Part shown: piece by piece, positions 42,789 through 50,842 of the stretch
Position numbering within the stretch: position 1 is the stretch's first letter
How the letters are laid out: every line of letters starts with the position of its first letter
Assembly (NCBI GenBank): GCA_003158175.1
Contig: PMHJ01000023.1
Location: 40,902 to 104,901, forward strand
Reading direction: 5' to 3'
Source: Candidatus Cybelea septentrionalis
GTDB lineage: Bacteria; Vulcanimicrobiota; Vulcanimicrobiia; Vulcanimicrobiales; Vulcanimicrobiaceae
DNA length: 64,000 bases
Translations under genes and position numbers: made by a program
The notes under the pieces: model-generated
What the model was told of the DNA's origin: nothing
What the model saw: the letters and a program-made list of their open reading frames with translations, nothing else
Databases searched by the model: none

Positions 42789-43229
42789 TTGCACGCTGGA
42801 CTGCCCCGTTTTGCGGGCTCGGAGCAACACGCCCTTGACGAAAAGGGCCGCCTGATTGTCCCGGCGCGTTTTCGCGAGCGGCTAGGAGCGCAATTCGTGC
42901 TGACCATCGCGCCCCCCGATCCTTGTCTGGCACTCTATCCCAGTTCGACGTGGGTTCAGTTTTGCGAGCGGCTAGAAGCGGTTCCGCATAAGGACGATCG
43001 CTACCGCCGCGCGGTGCGCTACCTCTTTGCCCACACTGAGGAGGTCGGCTGCGACAATCAAGGCCGGGTCGTCGTTCCCGCGCTGCTGCGATCGTACGCG
43101 GGCATCGAACGGCAGGTCGTCTCTGTGGGTTTGCTGACTCGCATAGAAATTTGGGCGAAGGAGCGTTACGCCTTCCAGAAACCGCCCGAGGGCGACGTGC
43201 CCGACTTCATGGGCGAGCTAGGGCTGTAG
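42789..43229 (+). CDS. mraZ: Transcriptional regulator MraZ
   Basis: 146 residues from a TTG at 42789, with GGAGG (42779-42783) 5 nt upstream; no ATG or GTG fits as well. Two SpoVT/AbrB-like halves are seen: EQHALDEKGRLIVPARFRERLG (about 11-32) and EEVGCDNQGRVVVPALLRSYAG (about 84-105), each with the DxxGRxxxPxxxR signature. MraZ is a ring-shaped repressor of its own dcw operon and binds the repeats found directly upstream. The gene is 14 nt from rsmH. Confidence 0.95.
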   Translation: MHAGLPRFAGSEQHALDEKGRLIVPARFRERLGAQFVLTIAPPDPCLALYPSSTWVQFCERLEAVPHKDDRYRRAVRYLFAHTEEVGCDNQGRVVVPALLRSYAGIERQVVSVGLLTRIEIWAKERYAFQKPPEGDVPDFMGELGL

Positions 43230-43243
43230 AATGTGGTGCCGTT

Positions 43244-44122
43244 ATGCTGAGCCACGTTCCCGTGCTCGTCGGGCCGGCGCTCGAATATTTGGCGATTCGT
43301 CCCGGCGGAGTCTACGTCGACGCGACCTTCGGAGCGGGCGGTCATGCTCGGGCGATCTTGGAGCGGGTGGGGGATGGACGCCTGATCGCACTGGACGCCG
43401 ACCCGCGCGCGACCGCGGCGGCGCAAGGACTTGCCGACTCCCGTTTGACCTTCGTGCACGCGAACTTTCGCGATCTCGCCCGCATCCTCGAGCGGTGCGA
43501 AATCCCGATGGTGGACGGCATTCTCTTCGATCTTGGAGTCTCGTCGATGCAGCTTGACGATGCGGAGCGCGGCTTTTCGCTCGGAAAACCCGCGGTCCTC
43601 GACATGCGAATGGATCCAGCCGTCGGATCCAGCGCCTACGATGTTCTTTCAACGGCGACCGAACGGGAGTTGGCCGAGATGTTCTTTGCGTTCGGGGAAG
43701 AGCGTTCGGCCCGGCGCATCGCTCGCGTGATCGTCACGCGGCGTGAAGGGGGCGCCCTGCCGAACACGACCTCGGAGTTCGCTGCCCTTATTTCGGGAAT
43801 CGTGCAGCGCCCCGGAGAGCGAGAACGCATCCATCCGGCAACGCGCGTCTTTCAAGCGTTGCGCATCGCCGTCAACGACGAGCTTGAGGCCTTGCGTGAA
43901 GGCTTGGCTGCGGCGATCGTGCGCCTGCGCACGGGCGGGCGCGTCGCCGTAATCAGCTTCCATTCACTCGAGGATCGAATTGTGAAACGAAGTTTCCGCG
44001 ACGACGAGCGACTCGAGGTTCTTACGAAGAAACCGGTTCGTCCCGATCGGCGCGAGCTCATCGAAAATCGCCGTTCCCGCAGCGCCAAACTGCGCGCCGC
44101 GCAACGCACGGAGGCCGACTAA
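43244..44122 (+). CDS. rsmH: 16S rRNA (cytosine-1402-N4)-methyltransferase
   Basis: 292 residues from ATG 43244. It starts SHVPVLVGPALEYLAIRPGGVYVDATFGAGGHARAIL, with the SAM-binding glycine motif, and continues with DGILFDLGVSSMQLDDAERGFSL, RVFQALRIAVNDELEAL and VAVISFHSLEDRIVKRSF. These are all diagnostic of RsmH/MraW, which methylates C1402 of 16S rRNA. It is the second gene of the dcw operon as usual. The frame continues upstream over the mraZ end but that part is not coding. Confidence 0.96.
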   Translation: MLSHVPVLVGPALEYLAIRPGGVYVDATFGAGGHARAILERVGDGRLIALDADPRATAAAQGLADSRLTFVHANFRDLARILERCEIPMVDGILFDLGVSSMQLDDAERGFSLGKPAVLDMRMDPAVGSSAYDVLSTATERELAEMFFAFGEERSARRIARVIVTRREGGALPNTTSEFAALISGIVQRPGERERIHPATRVFQALRIAVNDELEALREGLAAAIVRLRTGGRVAVISFHSLEDRIVKRSFRDDERLEVLTKKPVRPDRRELIENRRSRSAKLRAAQRTEAD

Positions 44123-44572
44123 GTGATCGCAGCTCGATCGTTCGAACGAAGCCCGCGCATTGCGAATCCCCGCACCGTTCGTGCCGCAACCGTGCGTCGG
44201 AGGGGTCGTGCGTCGCGCGCTCGTTATGAGACGTTGGTGCGCATGTTGGCAGTGTTGCTTTGCGCCTTCGTTTTTTTAATGGGGTACGTCGTGCTAACGT
44301 CGAGCCGAACGGGGTTGAGCTACGCCGTGGCGCGAGCTGCCGCGCAACGTGAGGCGCTCCAGGAACAGACGATGCGCCTCGACGACCAGATCGCCGCATT
44401 GCGTTCCGACGATCGGCTTGCCGAGTTGGCCGCGCGCTTGGGCATGCGCCAGCCGCAGCGATTTGCCGTGGTACGCGAGGAAGAGCCTCGGATAGCGCGA
44501 GCCGGTTCGCACTTCCGATTGCTCTCGTCACTTGCCGGTTTCTTGGTGCCGGCAGTAGCCGCGCGACCCTAA
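44123..44572 (+). CDS. ftsL: FtsL-like cell division protein
   Basis: 149 residues from GTG 44123, immediately after the rsmH stop, with GGAGG 8 nt upstream. A basic cytoplasmic N-terminus (about 1-38), one membrane helix (about 40-60, MLAVLLCAFVFLMGYVVLTS) and a periplasmic leucine/alanine coiled coil (about 67-108) make the FtsL layout. Sequence identity in this family is always low, so position between rsmH and ftsI is the main support. It would link FtsI and FtsW in the divisome with FtsB and FtsQ. The tail after residue 120 is longer than usual. Confidence 0.75.
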   Translation: MIAARSFERSPRIANPRTVRAATVRRRGRASRARYETLVRMLAVLLCAFVFLMGYVVLTSSRTGLSYAVARAAAQREALQEQTMRLDDQIAALRSDDRLAELAARLGMRQPQRFAVVREEEPRIARAGSHFRLLSSLAGFLVPAVAARP

Positions 44573-44583
44573 GCGACCGCCCG

Positions 44584-46326
44584 ATGCACCGCCGAACGTT
44601 CACGCGCGTCGCTCCGATGCGTGCTCGGATCTGTTTTTACGCGTGCGTGGCCTTCGCGCTCTTTCTCGCTTGGCGCCTTTGCGACGTACAGGCCCTCAAG
44701 GGGCCGCTCTATGCAAAAGAAGCGCTGGCGCAACGCTCCGACACCGTCGAAGTATTCGCGCGCCGCGGCAGCATCCTCGATCGCTACGGCAACGTACTGG
44801 TACGATCGCTTCCCTCCGAAAGCGTCTACGCGGTGCCGCGCGAGATCGTCGACCCGTCGGCGGCGATCGCGAAACTGCAGAGCATCTTCGGCAAGCTGGA
44901 TCCATCGGTCGCGACGGCGATGCGCGACCGGGATCTGTGGTTCGTCTGGATCGCGCGCAAGGTCCCGCACGATTTGGCATCGCGAGTTCGAGCCTTAAAT
45001 CTGCTGGGGGTCGACTTAAAGGAAGAGGAGACGGGCCTGCGCGTCGATACGGCGGGACGTTTAGCCTCGACCGTCATCGGCTTTGTCGGCACCGACGAAA
45101 ATGGGCTCGACGGGGTCGAGTATGCCTACGATGACGTGTTGCGAGGGCACTCCGGGCGCGTCACGCTGGAAGCCGATGAGTTTGGGCGACCGATACCCTT
45201 CGGGCAAGAACGTATCGTGTCGCCGGCACAGCCCGGCTCGAATGTCGAGCTCACCATCGACCCGTACCTGCAGTTCGCCGCCGAACAAGCTTTGCAGCAG
45301 CAAGTGCGCGCCTACCATGCGCTCGACGGTACGGCGATCGTTATGGATCCGTGGACCGGCGAGATTCTCGCGTTGGCAAACGCGCCGGATTTCGATCCAA
45401 ACCGGTTTTGGAGGTACGGAGAGGACGAGCGTCGCGATCGCGCCGTCATGGACGCGTACGAACCGGGCTCGACCTTCAAGTTGGTCACCGCTGCTGCCGC
45501 GCTGGAATCGCATAAAGCCGGGTTGACGTCGCGCTTTCCGGCTCGCGACACACTCGAAGTGGGCGGTCGCACGATTCACAATGCGGAAGACGGTTTCATG
45601 GCAGGGACCGGCAGCAGCGAGACGCTCGAGCAGATCATCGAATATTCGCATAACGTCGGCGCCGCGGAAGTCGGGCTCTCGATCGGATCGAAAACCTTTT
45701 ACGACATGGAGCGGAAGGCGGGCTTTGGAACGCCCACCGGCGTCGGCCTATCGGGCGAGAATCCGGGTATCGTCGTCCCGCCGGATCAGTGGAGCGGTTC
45801 CTCGCTGGCTACGATGGCTTTTGGCCAAGGCGTCTCCGTCACGCCGCTTGCCATGGCTCGGTATTACTGCGCGATCGCGAATGGCGGACTCCTGATGCAG
45901 CCTCGAATCGTCAGGACCATATACGATCAGCAAGGAAACCTCGTGCGGCGCAATGGGCCGAAAGTCGTTCGCCGCGTCTTCTCACGGCGCACGGCCGCGG
46001 AACTGCGCGGCTTTCTACGAAGCGTCGTGCTGCGCGGCACGGGCGACCCGACTGCGCAGGTCGCAGGCTACGCTACCGCTGGAAAAACCGGGACCGCCTC
46101 CATGGTTGTTGACGGCCGGTATCTCGCCGGCTATTACGCCTCATCCTTCATCGGCATGGTTCCCTATCCGCGCCCACGCTACGTCATCTACGTGAAGGTC
46201 GAACGACCGATCGGTTCGTACTACGGCAGCGTCGTTGCCGCCCCGGCATTCGCTCAGATCGCGCGCGCGGCGATGCTGCACGCCGGAATCTTACCGGGCG
46301 GCATCGTTGCGCTAAATGGGCGCTGA
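44584..46326 (+). CDS. ftsI: Penicillin-binding protein, septal transpeptidase FtsI
   Basis: 580 residues. One N-terminal membrane helix (about 14-32), a pedestal domain (about 55-220; ARRGSILDRYGNVLVRS) and the transpeptidase domain with active-site Ser296 in the SxxK motif PGSTFK, SHN (355-357) and KTG (Lys501, AGKTGTA). It cross-links septal peptidoglycan together with FtsW. No PASTA domains are present. An internal ATG at 44617 is a possible alternative start. The 3' end overlaps murE by 11 nt. Order in the operon is standard. Confidence 0.94.
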   Translation: MHRRTFTRVAPMRARICFYACVAFALFLAWRLCDVQALKGPLYAKEALAQRSDTVEVFARRGSILDRYGNVLVRSLPSESVYAVPREIVDPSAAIAKLQSIFGKLDPSVATAMRDRDLWFVWIARKVPHDLASRVRALNLLGVDLKEEETGLRVDTAGRLASTVIGFVGTDENGLDGVEYAYDDVLRGHSGRVTLEADEFGRPIPFGQERIVSPAQPGSNVELTIDPYLQFAAEQALQQQVRAYHALDGTAIVMDPWTGEILALANAPDFDPNRFWRYGEDERRDRAVMDAYEPGSTFKLVTAAAALESHKAGLTSRFPARDTLEVGGRTIHNAEDGFMAGTGSSETLEQIIEYSHNVGAAEVGLSIGSKTFYDMERKAGFGTPTGVGLSGENPGIVVPPDQWSGSSLATMAFGQGVSVTPLAMARYYCAIANGGLLMQPRIVRTIYDQQGNLVRRNGPKVVRRVFSRRTAAELRGFLRSVVLRGTGDPTAQVAGYATAGKTGTASMVVDGRYLAGYYASSFIGMVPYPRPRYVIYVKVERPIGSYYGSVVAAPAFAQIARAAMLHAGILPGGIVALNGR

Positions 46327-47788
46327 CCGCGAAATCGCACTGACGGCGTTGCTCGATCGGCTGCCGGAGGCTCGCGTTACCGGCAACCGCTCGCAACTCG
46401 TTACGACCATAGAAATCGATTCTCGTTCCGCGTCGAGGGGTGCGCTCTTCGTTGCGCTGCGCGGCAGCCACACCGACGGTCATCTCTACGTCGCGCAAGC
46501 GATTGCGCGCGGCGCATCCGCCGTCGTCGTCGAGGAGCGCGCGGGCGTAGCAGACTCCGCGCACGCCGCCGTCATTCGAGTTGCGGATTCGAAGCGGGCG
46601 CTCTCCGTTCTCTCCGCAGCATTTTTTGGAGATCCCTCGCAATCCCTCGACGCGATCGGCGTCACCGGAACGAACGGCAAAACGACGACGACGCGAATGG
46701 CTGCGGCGATTCTCGAGGCGGCCGCGATGCCGTGCGGCGTCATCGGCACCATCGGTGCGCAGCTCGGTTCGCGGCGGTGGCAGCTGGGCAATACCACGCC
46801 GTTGCCGCCCGAGCTGCACGGCGTGCTGGCCGCCATGCGGGACGATGGCGCGCGAGCGGTCGCCATCGAGGTCAGCTCCCACGCACTTGCGCTCGAGCGC
46901 GTCGAGGACGTTCGGTTCCGCGTAGCCGCCCTAACCAACGTCACGCGCGATCATCTCGACTTTCACGAATCGCAGGACGCCTACGCCGCAGCGAAGCGCC
47001 ATCTATTCGCTTTGACGGAAGACTGCGTTCTCAATGTCGACGACAATTACGGCCGCCGGTGGGCTCTCGAACTCGCTCGCGAGGGACGCCAGGTCGTAAC
47101 CTACGGCAGCGATTACGCTGCGCATCTGTCGCCGCAGGAGATCGTGCTCGAGCCAATCGGAAGCCGCTTCACGGTCAACGGTCAACCCTACGAGCTGCAT
47201 CTTCCCGGGCGGTTTAACATTTGGAACGCACTGGCCGCGATCGGCATCGCCCAGGTCTTTGGGATCGACGATGCCACCATTGCGCGCGGGTTGGCGACGC
47301 TGCGGCACGTGCCTGGAAGGATGGAGCGCCTCGGCGGCACGGGAGTTGACGTCGTCGTCGACTACGCGCATACGCCCGACGCACTCGAGAATGCCTTGCG
47401 AGCGCTGCGCGAAACGACCGCGGGCGCGATTGCGATCGTTTTTGGCTGTGGCGGCGACCGCGATCGCGGAAAACGCGCCGAGATGGCCGCCGTTGCCTCG
47501 CAACTCGCCGATCGACTCTACCTGACCAGCGATAATCCCCGCGGCGAAGAACCGCGAGCGATCGTGGACGACATGCTCGCGGGTATCCCAAACGGGGTCA
47601 AGCACGACGTCGAGCTCGATCGCCGTCAGGCGATCCATCGCGCCGTCGCAGAGGCGCAAGCCGGGGACGTCGTACTCGTCGCCGGCAAGGGGCACGAGGC
47701 CTATCAGATCGTCGGCGAGCGGATTCTTCCGTTTGACGATGCGGCCGTCGCACGTGAGGCGCTGGCGCTGCTGGGTGCACCGCGATGA
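46316..47788 (+). CDS. murE: UDP-MurNAc-tripeptide synthetase, meso-DAP adding
   Basis: 490 residues. The ATP P-loop GTNGKTTTT (about 117-125), substrate loop TTPLPPELHGVLAAM and EVSSHALALERV are present. The specificity motif DNPR (Asp406-Arg409, in SDNPRGEEP) indicates meso-diaminopimelate rather than lysine, in keeping with a diderm. It adds the third residue to UDP-MurNAc-L-Ala-D-Glu in the cytoplasm. The carbamylated lysine region (TRDHLDFHESQDAYAAAKRHLF) is intact. It overlaps ftsI by 11 nt and murF by 4 nt (ATGA). Confidence 0.96.
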   Translation: MGADREIALTALLDRLPEARVTGNRSQLVTTIEIDSRSASRGALFVALRGSHTDGHLYVAQAIARGASAVVVEERAGVADSAHAAVIRVADSKRALSVLSAAFFGDPSQSLDAIGVTGTNGKTTTTRMAAAILEAAAMPCGVIGTIGAQLGSRRWQLGNTTPLPPELHGVLAAMRDDGARAVAIEVSSHALALERVEDVRFRVAALTNVTRDHLDFHESQDAYAAAKRHLFALTEDCVLNVDDNYGRRWALELAREGRQVVTYGSDYAAHLSPQEIVLEPIGSRFTVNGQPYELHLPGRFNIWNALAAIGIAQVFGIDDATIARGLATLRHVPGRMERLGGTGVDVVVDYAHTPDALENALRALRETTAGAIAIVFGCGGDRDRGKRAEMAAVASQLADRLYLTSDNPRGEEPRAIVDDMLAGIPNGVKHDVELDRRQAIHRAVAEAQAGDVVLVAGKGHEAYQIVGERILPFDDAAVAREALALLGAPR

Positions 47789-49170
47789 GAGTTCCGCTCG
47801 ACCGTGCGATCGCCGCATCGGGAGCTACGCTCGTGGACGGCGCCGCCGCGCCTGCTACACTGCGCGTCGGCACCGACACGCGAAGCATCGAGCCGGGCGA
47901 CGCATTTGTGGCCTTGCACGGCGAGCGTTTCGACGGGAACGATTTCGCCGCGGAAGCCGTGCGGCGCGGCGCCGCGCTGCTCGTGCTCGACCGCCCCACG
48001 GCGCGAGTCGCAGGTGTCCCCGCGATGCTGGTGGAGCGGACGGACCGTGCGTACATGGCATTCGCGCGAGTTGCCCGCGAGCTTTTTGAAGGGCTCGTCG
48101 TTGCAATTACCGGAAGCACGGGCAAGACGACCACCAAAACATTTCTCGCACAACTCTGCGCCGCGCAGTACGGGGATCGCGTCCTCGCGTCGCCCGGCAA
48201 CGAGAACAATGAAATCGGCGTCAGTAAGCTGCTGCTGGCCGCTTCGAATGAGGCACACGATGTCGTGATCGCCGAAATGGGCGCGCGACGGCACGGCGAC
48301 GTTGCGATCCTCGTCGATATCGCCCGGCCGAACGTTGGAATCCTGACCAACGTCGGCGAGGCGCACCTCGAGGTCATGGGCTCGCGCGAGCGTTTGGCCG
48401 AGACGAAATGGGCACTCTTCTCACAGGGTGCGCGCGCAGTTCTCAATGCAGACGACGAGGTTTCGGTCGCGCGCTCTCCGATGCTGCCGCAGCCGCCTTC
48501 GTGGTTCGCCGCGGTGGCGACCGAGCCGGCGTCCCAGCTGCGTTGCGCATTCGAACCGCTTACGGCTTTGGTCGGCGAGCGCCGCCTGCTCGTGCGCGAC
48601 CGTGACGTAACGGCAGAGTATGAGGTCGAAACGCACGTCCCCGGCCTCCACAACCGCGTCAATCTTGCAGCGGCAATCGCCGGTGCGCGCCAGCTTGGGG
48701 TCTCGCTCGGCCGCATGATCCCGGAGATCCCCGCTCTGCAGCTGCCGCCGGGCCGGTACGACCGCATCGCCATTGAAGGCGGCCCGCGCGTCATTTACGA
48801 CGCTTATAATGCAAATGCGAGCGGAATGATTGCGGCGCTCGACGCCTTTGCCGGCGAAACCGCCTCCCGCCGAATCGCCGTGCTTGCGAGCATGGCGGAA
48901 CTCGGCGATGAATCGCAGAGTTTGCACGAGCGTGTGGGCGCGCACGCCGCCGGCAAGGTGGACGTGCTGCTCGTCGGCGGGGATTTCGCTGACGCGCTTG
49001 CGCGCGGCGCCCAGCGCGGCGGTCTGGATGCTTCGCACATTGTATTGATCAGGAACAACTCGCACGCTGCCGCTTGGCTACGCGAGCACGCGACCGGCGA
49101 CGACGCGATCCTCTTGAAAGGCTCTCGCAAATACAAGTTGGAGGAGATCGTCGAGGAGCTGTACGCATGA
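47785..49170 (+). CDS. murF: UDP-MurNAc-tripeptide-D-Ala-D-Ala ligase
   Basis: 461 residues. The N-terminal UDP-binding domain (VGTDTRSIEPGDAFVALHGERFDGNDF) is followed by the P-loop GSTGKTTTK (about 111-119), NENNEIGV and VIAEMGARRHGDVAIL. Later motifs are NVGEAHLE and YDAYNANASGMIAAL. It joins the D-Ala-D-Ala made by Ddl (encoded at the end of this operon) to the tripeptide. Its stop overlaps the ATG of the CofE-like gene, so these two proteins are produced in a coupled way. Confidence 0.96.
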   Translation: MRVPLDRAIAASGATLVDGAAAPATLRVGTDTRSIEPGDAFVALHGERFDGNDFAAEAVRRGAALLVLDRPTARVAGVPAMLVERTDRAYMAFARVARELFEGLVVAITGSTGKTTTKTFLAQLCAAQYGDRVLASPGNENNEIGVSKLLLAASNEAHDVVIAEMGARRHGDVAILVDIARPNVGILTNVGEAHLEVMGSRERLAETKWALFSQGARAVLNADDEVSVARSPMLPQPPSWFAAVATEPASQLRCAFEPLTALVGERRLLVRDRDVTAEYEVETHVPGLHNRVNLAAAIAGARQLGVSLGRMIPEIPALQLPPGRYDRIAIEGGPRVIYDAYNANASGMIAALDAFAGETASRRIAVLASMAELGDESQSLHERVGAHAAGKVDVLLVGGDFADALARGAQRGGLDASHIVLIRNNSHAAAWLREHATGDDAILLKGSRKYKLEEIVEELYA

Positions 49171-49883
49171 GCCTTGCAGTATCGACGCTGGCCGTGATGC
49201 GGCGCGAAACTCCCGCGGGGTTGAAGGCCATTCCGGTACGGACGCGCTTGGTGCGGCCCGGCGACGATCTGATCGAGCTCGTTTCGGGAGCCGTGCGCGG
49301 CATCGCGAGGAGCGGCGACGTCGTTGCGGTTTCGGAGACGGCTCTTGCGATCGCGCAAGGCGAGTTCGTCGTAGCCGAGCGCGTGCGGCCGTCGAGGCTG
49401 GCGTATATGCTGTGCCGTTATGCGGGGCCGATGGCGACGATCAGTCAGCCGGAGTCCATGCAACTCGTCATCGATCACGTCGGGTATCCAAAAGCGATGT
49501 ACGCAACGTTCGTGCACGTGGCCGGTCGTCTCTTCGGGCGCCGCGGCGTCTTTTACGAGTTGATGGGCGAGGCGATCGCCGCCTTCGATGGCTACACGGG
49601 GACGATGCCCCCGTACGAGCGCGCCATCGTCTTTGCTCCGCGCGATCCCGATGCGTTCGCGCGAGACTTTGAGCGGCGCAGCGGGATCCAGTGCGCCGTC
49701 GTCGACGCAAACGACCTGGAGAAAGCGAAGATTCTCGGCGCGTCTAGCAACGTTTGCGCAGCCTGCGTCGAGCGCGCGCTGCTCGACAACCCGCACGGCA
49801 ACAGCGACGAACAGACTCCGGTCGTGGTGCTCAAATGGCGCGGCTCCGGGAGCAATCCGCTGCTCCGGGACGAGGCCTCGTGA
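49167..49883 (+). CDS. CofE-like (F420-0:gamma-glutamyl ligase family) protein in dcw operon
   Basis: 238 residues from ATG 49167 (ATGA overlap with murF). The N-terminal part has the CofE pattern GLKAIPVRTRLVRPGDDLIELV followed by SGDVVAVSETALAIAQGEFV; the second half has FDGYTGTMPPYERAIVFAPRDP, CAVVDANDLEKAKILGASS and DEQTPVVVLKWRG. CofE adds gamma-linked glutamates to coenzyme F420-0 using GTP. Homologues of this divergent type also occur in bacteria not known to make F420. No other F420 gene is here. Placement between murF and mraY, with 4-nt overlaps on both sides, suggests a role in peptidoglycan precursor synthesis, which is inference. Confidence 0.75.
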   Translation: MSLAVSTLAVMRRETPAGLKAIPVRTRLVRPGDDLIELVSGAVRGIARSGDVVAVSETALAIAQGEFVVAERVRPSRLAYMLCRYAGPMATISQPESMQLVIDHVGYPKAMYATFVHVAGRLFGRRGVFYELMGEAIAAFDGYTGTMPPYERAIVFAPRDPDAFARDFERRSGIQCAVVDANDLEKAKILGASSNVCAACVERALLDNPHGNSDEQTPVVVLKWRGSGSNPLLRDEAS

Positions 49884-50842
49884 ACGCCTCGACGCTCTTG
49901 ATCTGGATGCTCGTGGGCTTTGCGATCGCCGTGCCGGCGGGTACCGCATTGCTATGGCTCGTCGCTCGCCTCGGCGTTCGGCAGCACGCGTACGAAGATG
50001 CGCCGCAGACGCATCGGGTCAAGACGGGGACGCCCACGATGGGCGGTGTCGTTTTTGTCGTCGCGCTGCTTGCCACGCTGGTGGCCGGCCGCATCGCGCT
50101 ATTGCCGGAGCTGGTAGTTTTGGTCGTGACCTGCGCCATAATCGGCGCCATCGACGACATCATCAGCGTGCGCGGCGGTGCCAAGCGTGGCTTGACGGCG
50201 CGGACGAAGCTCCTGGCAACCGCTCTGATGGCCGTGATCTTTTTACGCGCGATCGACGCGGGCTCCGCCATCTTCCCTCGGGATGCTCTCTTTCATGCCG
50301 GAACGTTGTGGGTGATCGCGCCGCATTGGCTTTGGTTGCTGCTGGGAACTCTCGCCATTACGGGCACGATTCACGCGGTCAATCTCACCGACGGTCTCGA
50401 CGGCCTAGCGACGGGAACGGTGATTCCTCCGCTAATCGTTCTCGGGCTGGTCTCCGCGCAGTCGAGCGTGCCTGCGGCGGCAATTGCCGCGTCTACCGGC
50501 GCTGGCGCCTGCGCGGGCTTTTTGATCTTCAATCGACATCCGGCAAAGCTCTTCATGGGCGACACGGGCTCCTTAGCGCTGGGCGCACTCCTCGGCGGCG
50601 TAGCGATTCTCAGCGGCGAGATGCTGCTGCTCCTCGTCGTGGGCGGCGTCTTCGTCGCGGAAGCGCTTTCGGTGATCCTTCAAGTCTCTTATTTCAAAGC
50701 GACCCGAGGCAAACGTATCCTGCGTATGAGCCCGCTCCACCATCATTACGAGTTGGGCGGATGGCCCGAAACCAAAGTCACAACTCGCTTTTGGCTTGCA
50801 TCGCTGCTCTGTTCGCTGCTAGGATGGACCATCGTTCGATGA
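49880..50842 (+). CDS. mraY: Phospho-MurNAc-pentapeptide transferase
   Basis: 320 residues from GTG 49880 (GTGA overlap with the CofE-like gene). Ten membrane helices. Catalytic and binding motifs: HRVKTGTPTMGGVVF, AIDDIIS, NLTDGLDGLATG, FNRHPAKLFMGDTGSLALG and the C-terminal SPLHHHYELGGWPETKV (HHH motif). It transfers phospho-MurNAc-pentapeptide to undecaprenyl phosphate, giving lipid I at the inner membrane. It is slightly shorter than the E. coli enzyme (360). The stop overlaps the murD ATG. Confidence 0.96.
   Translation: MNASTLLIWMLVGFAIAVPAGTALLWLVARLGVRQHAYEDAPQTHRVKTGTPTMGGVVFVVALLATLVAGRIALLPELVVLVVTCAIIGAIDDIISVRGGAKRGLTARTKLLATALMAVIFLRAIDAGSAIFPRDALFHAGTLWVIAPHWLWLLLGTLAITGTIHAVNLTDGLDGLATGTVIPPLIVLGLVSAQSSVPAAAIAASTGAGACAGFLIFNRHPAKLFMGDTGSLALGALLGGVAILSGEMLLLLVVGGVFVAEALSVILQVSYFKATRGKRILRMSPLHHHYELGGWPETKVTTRFWLASLLCSLLGWTIVR

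Noticed and set aside
43227..43243. TAGAAT at the mraZ/rsmH junction as an internal promoter
   Set aside because: The TAG is the mraZ stop codon and no -35 hexamer lies at a suitable distance.
49588..50838. N-terminal extension of MurD by over 400 residues
   Set aside because: It runs through the CofE-like gene and mraY in another frame and is Arg/Ser-rich; MurD has a normal start at 50839.
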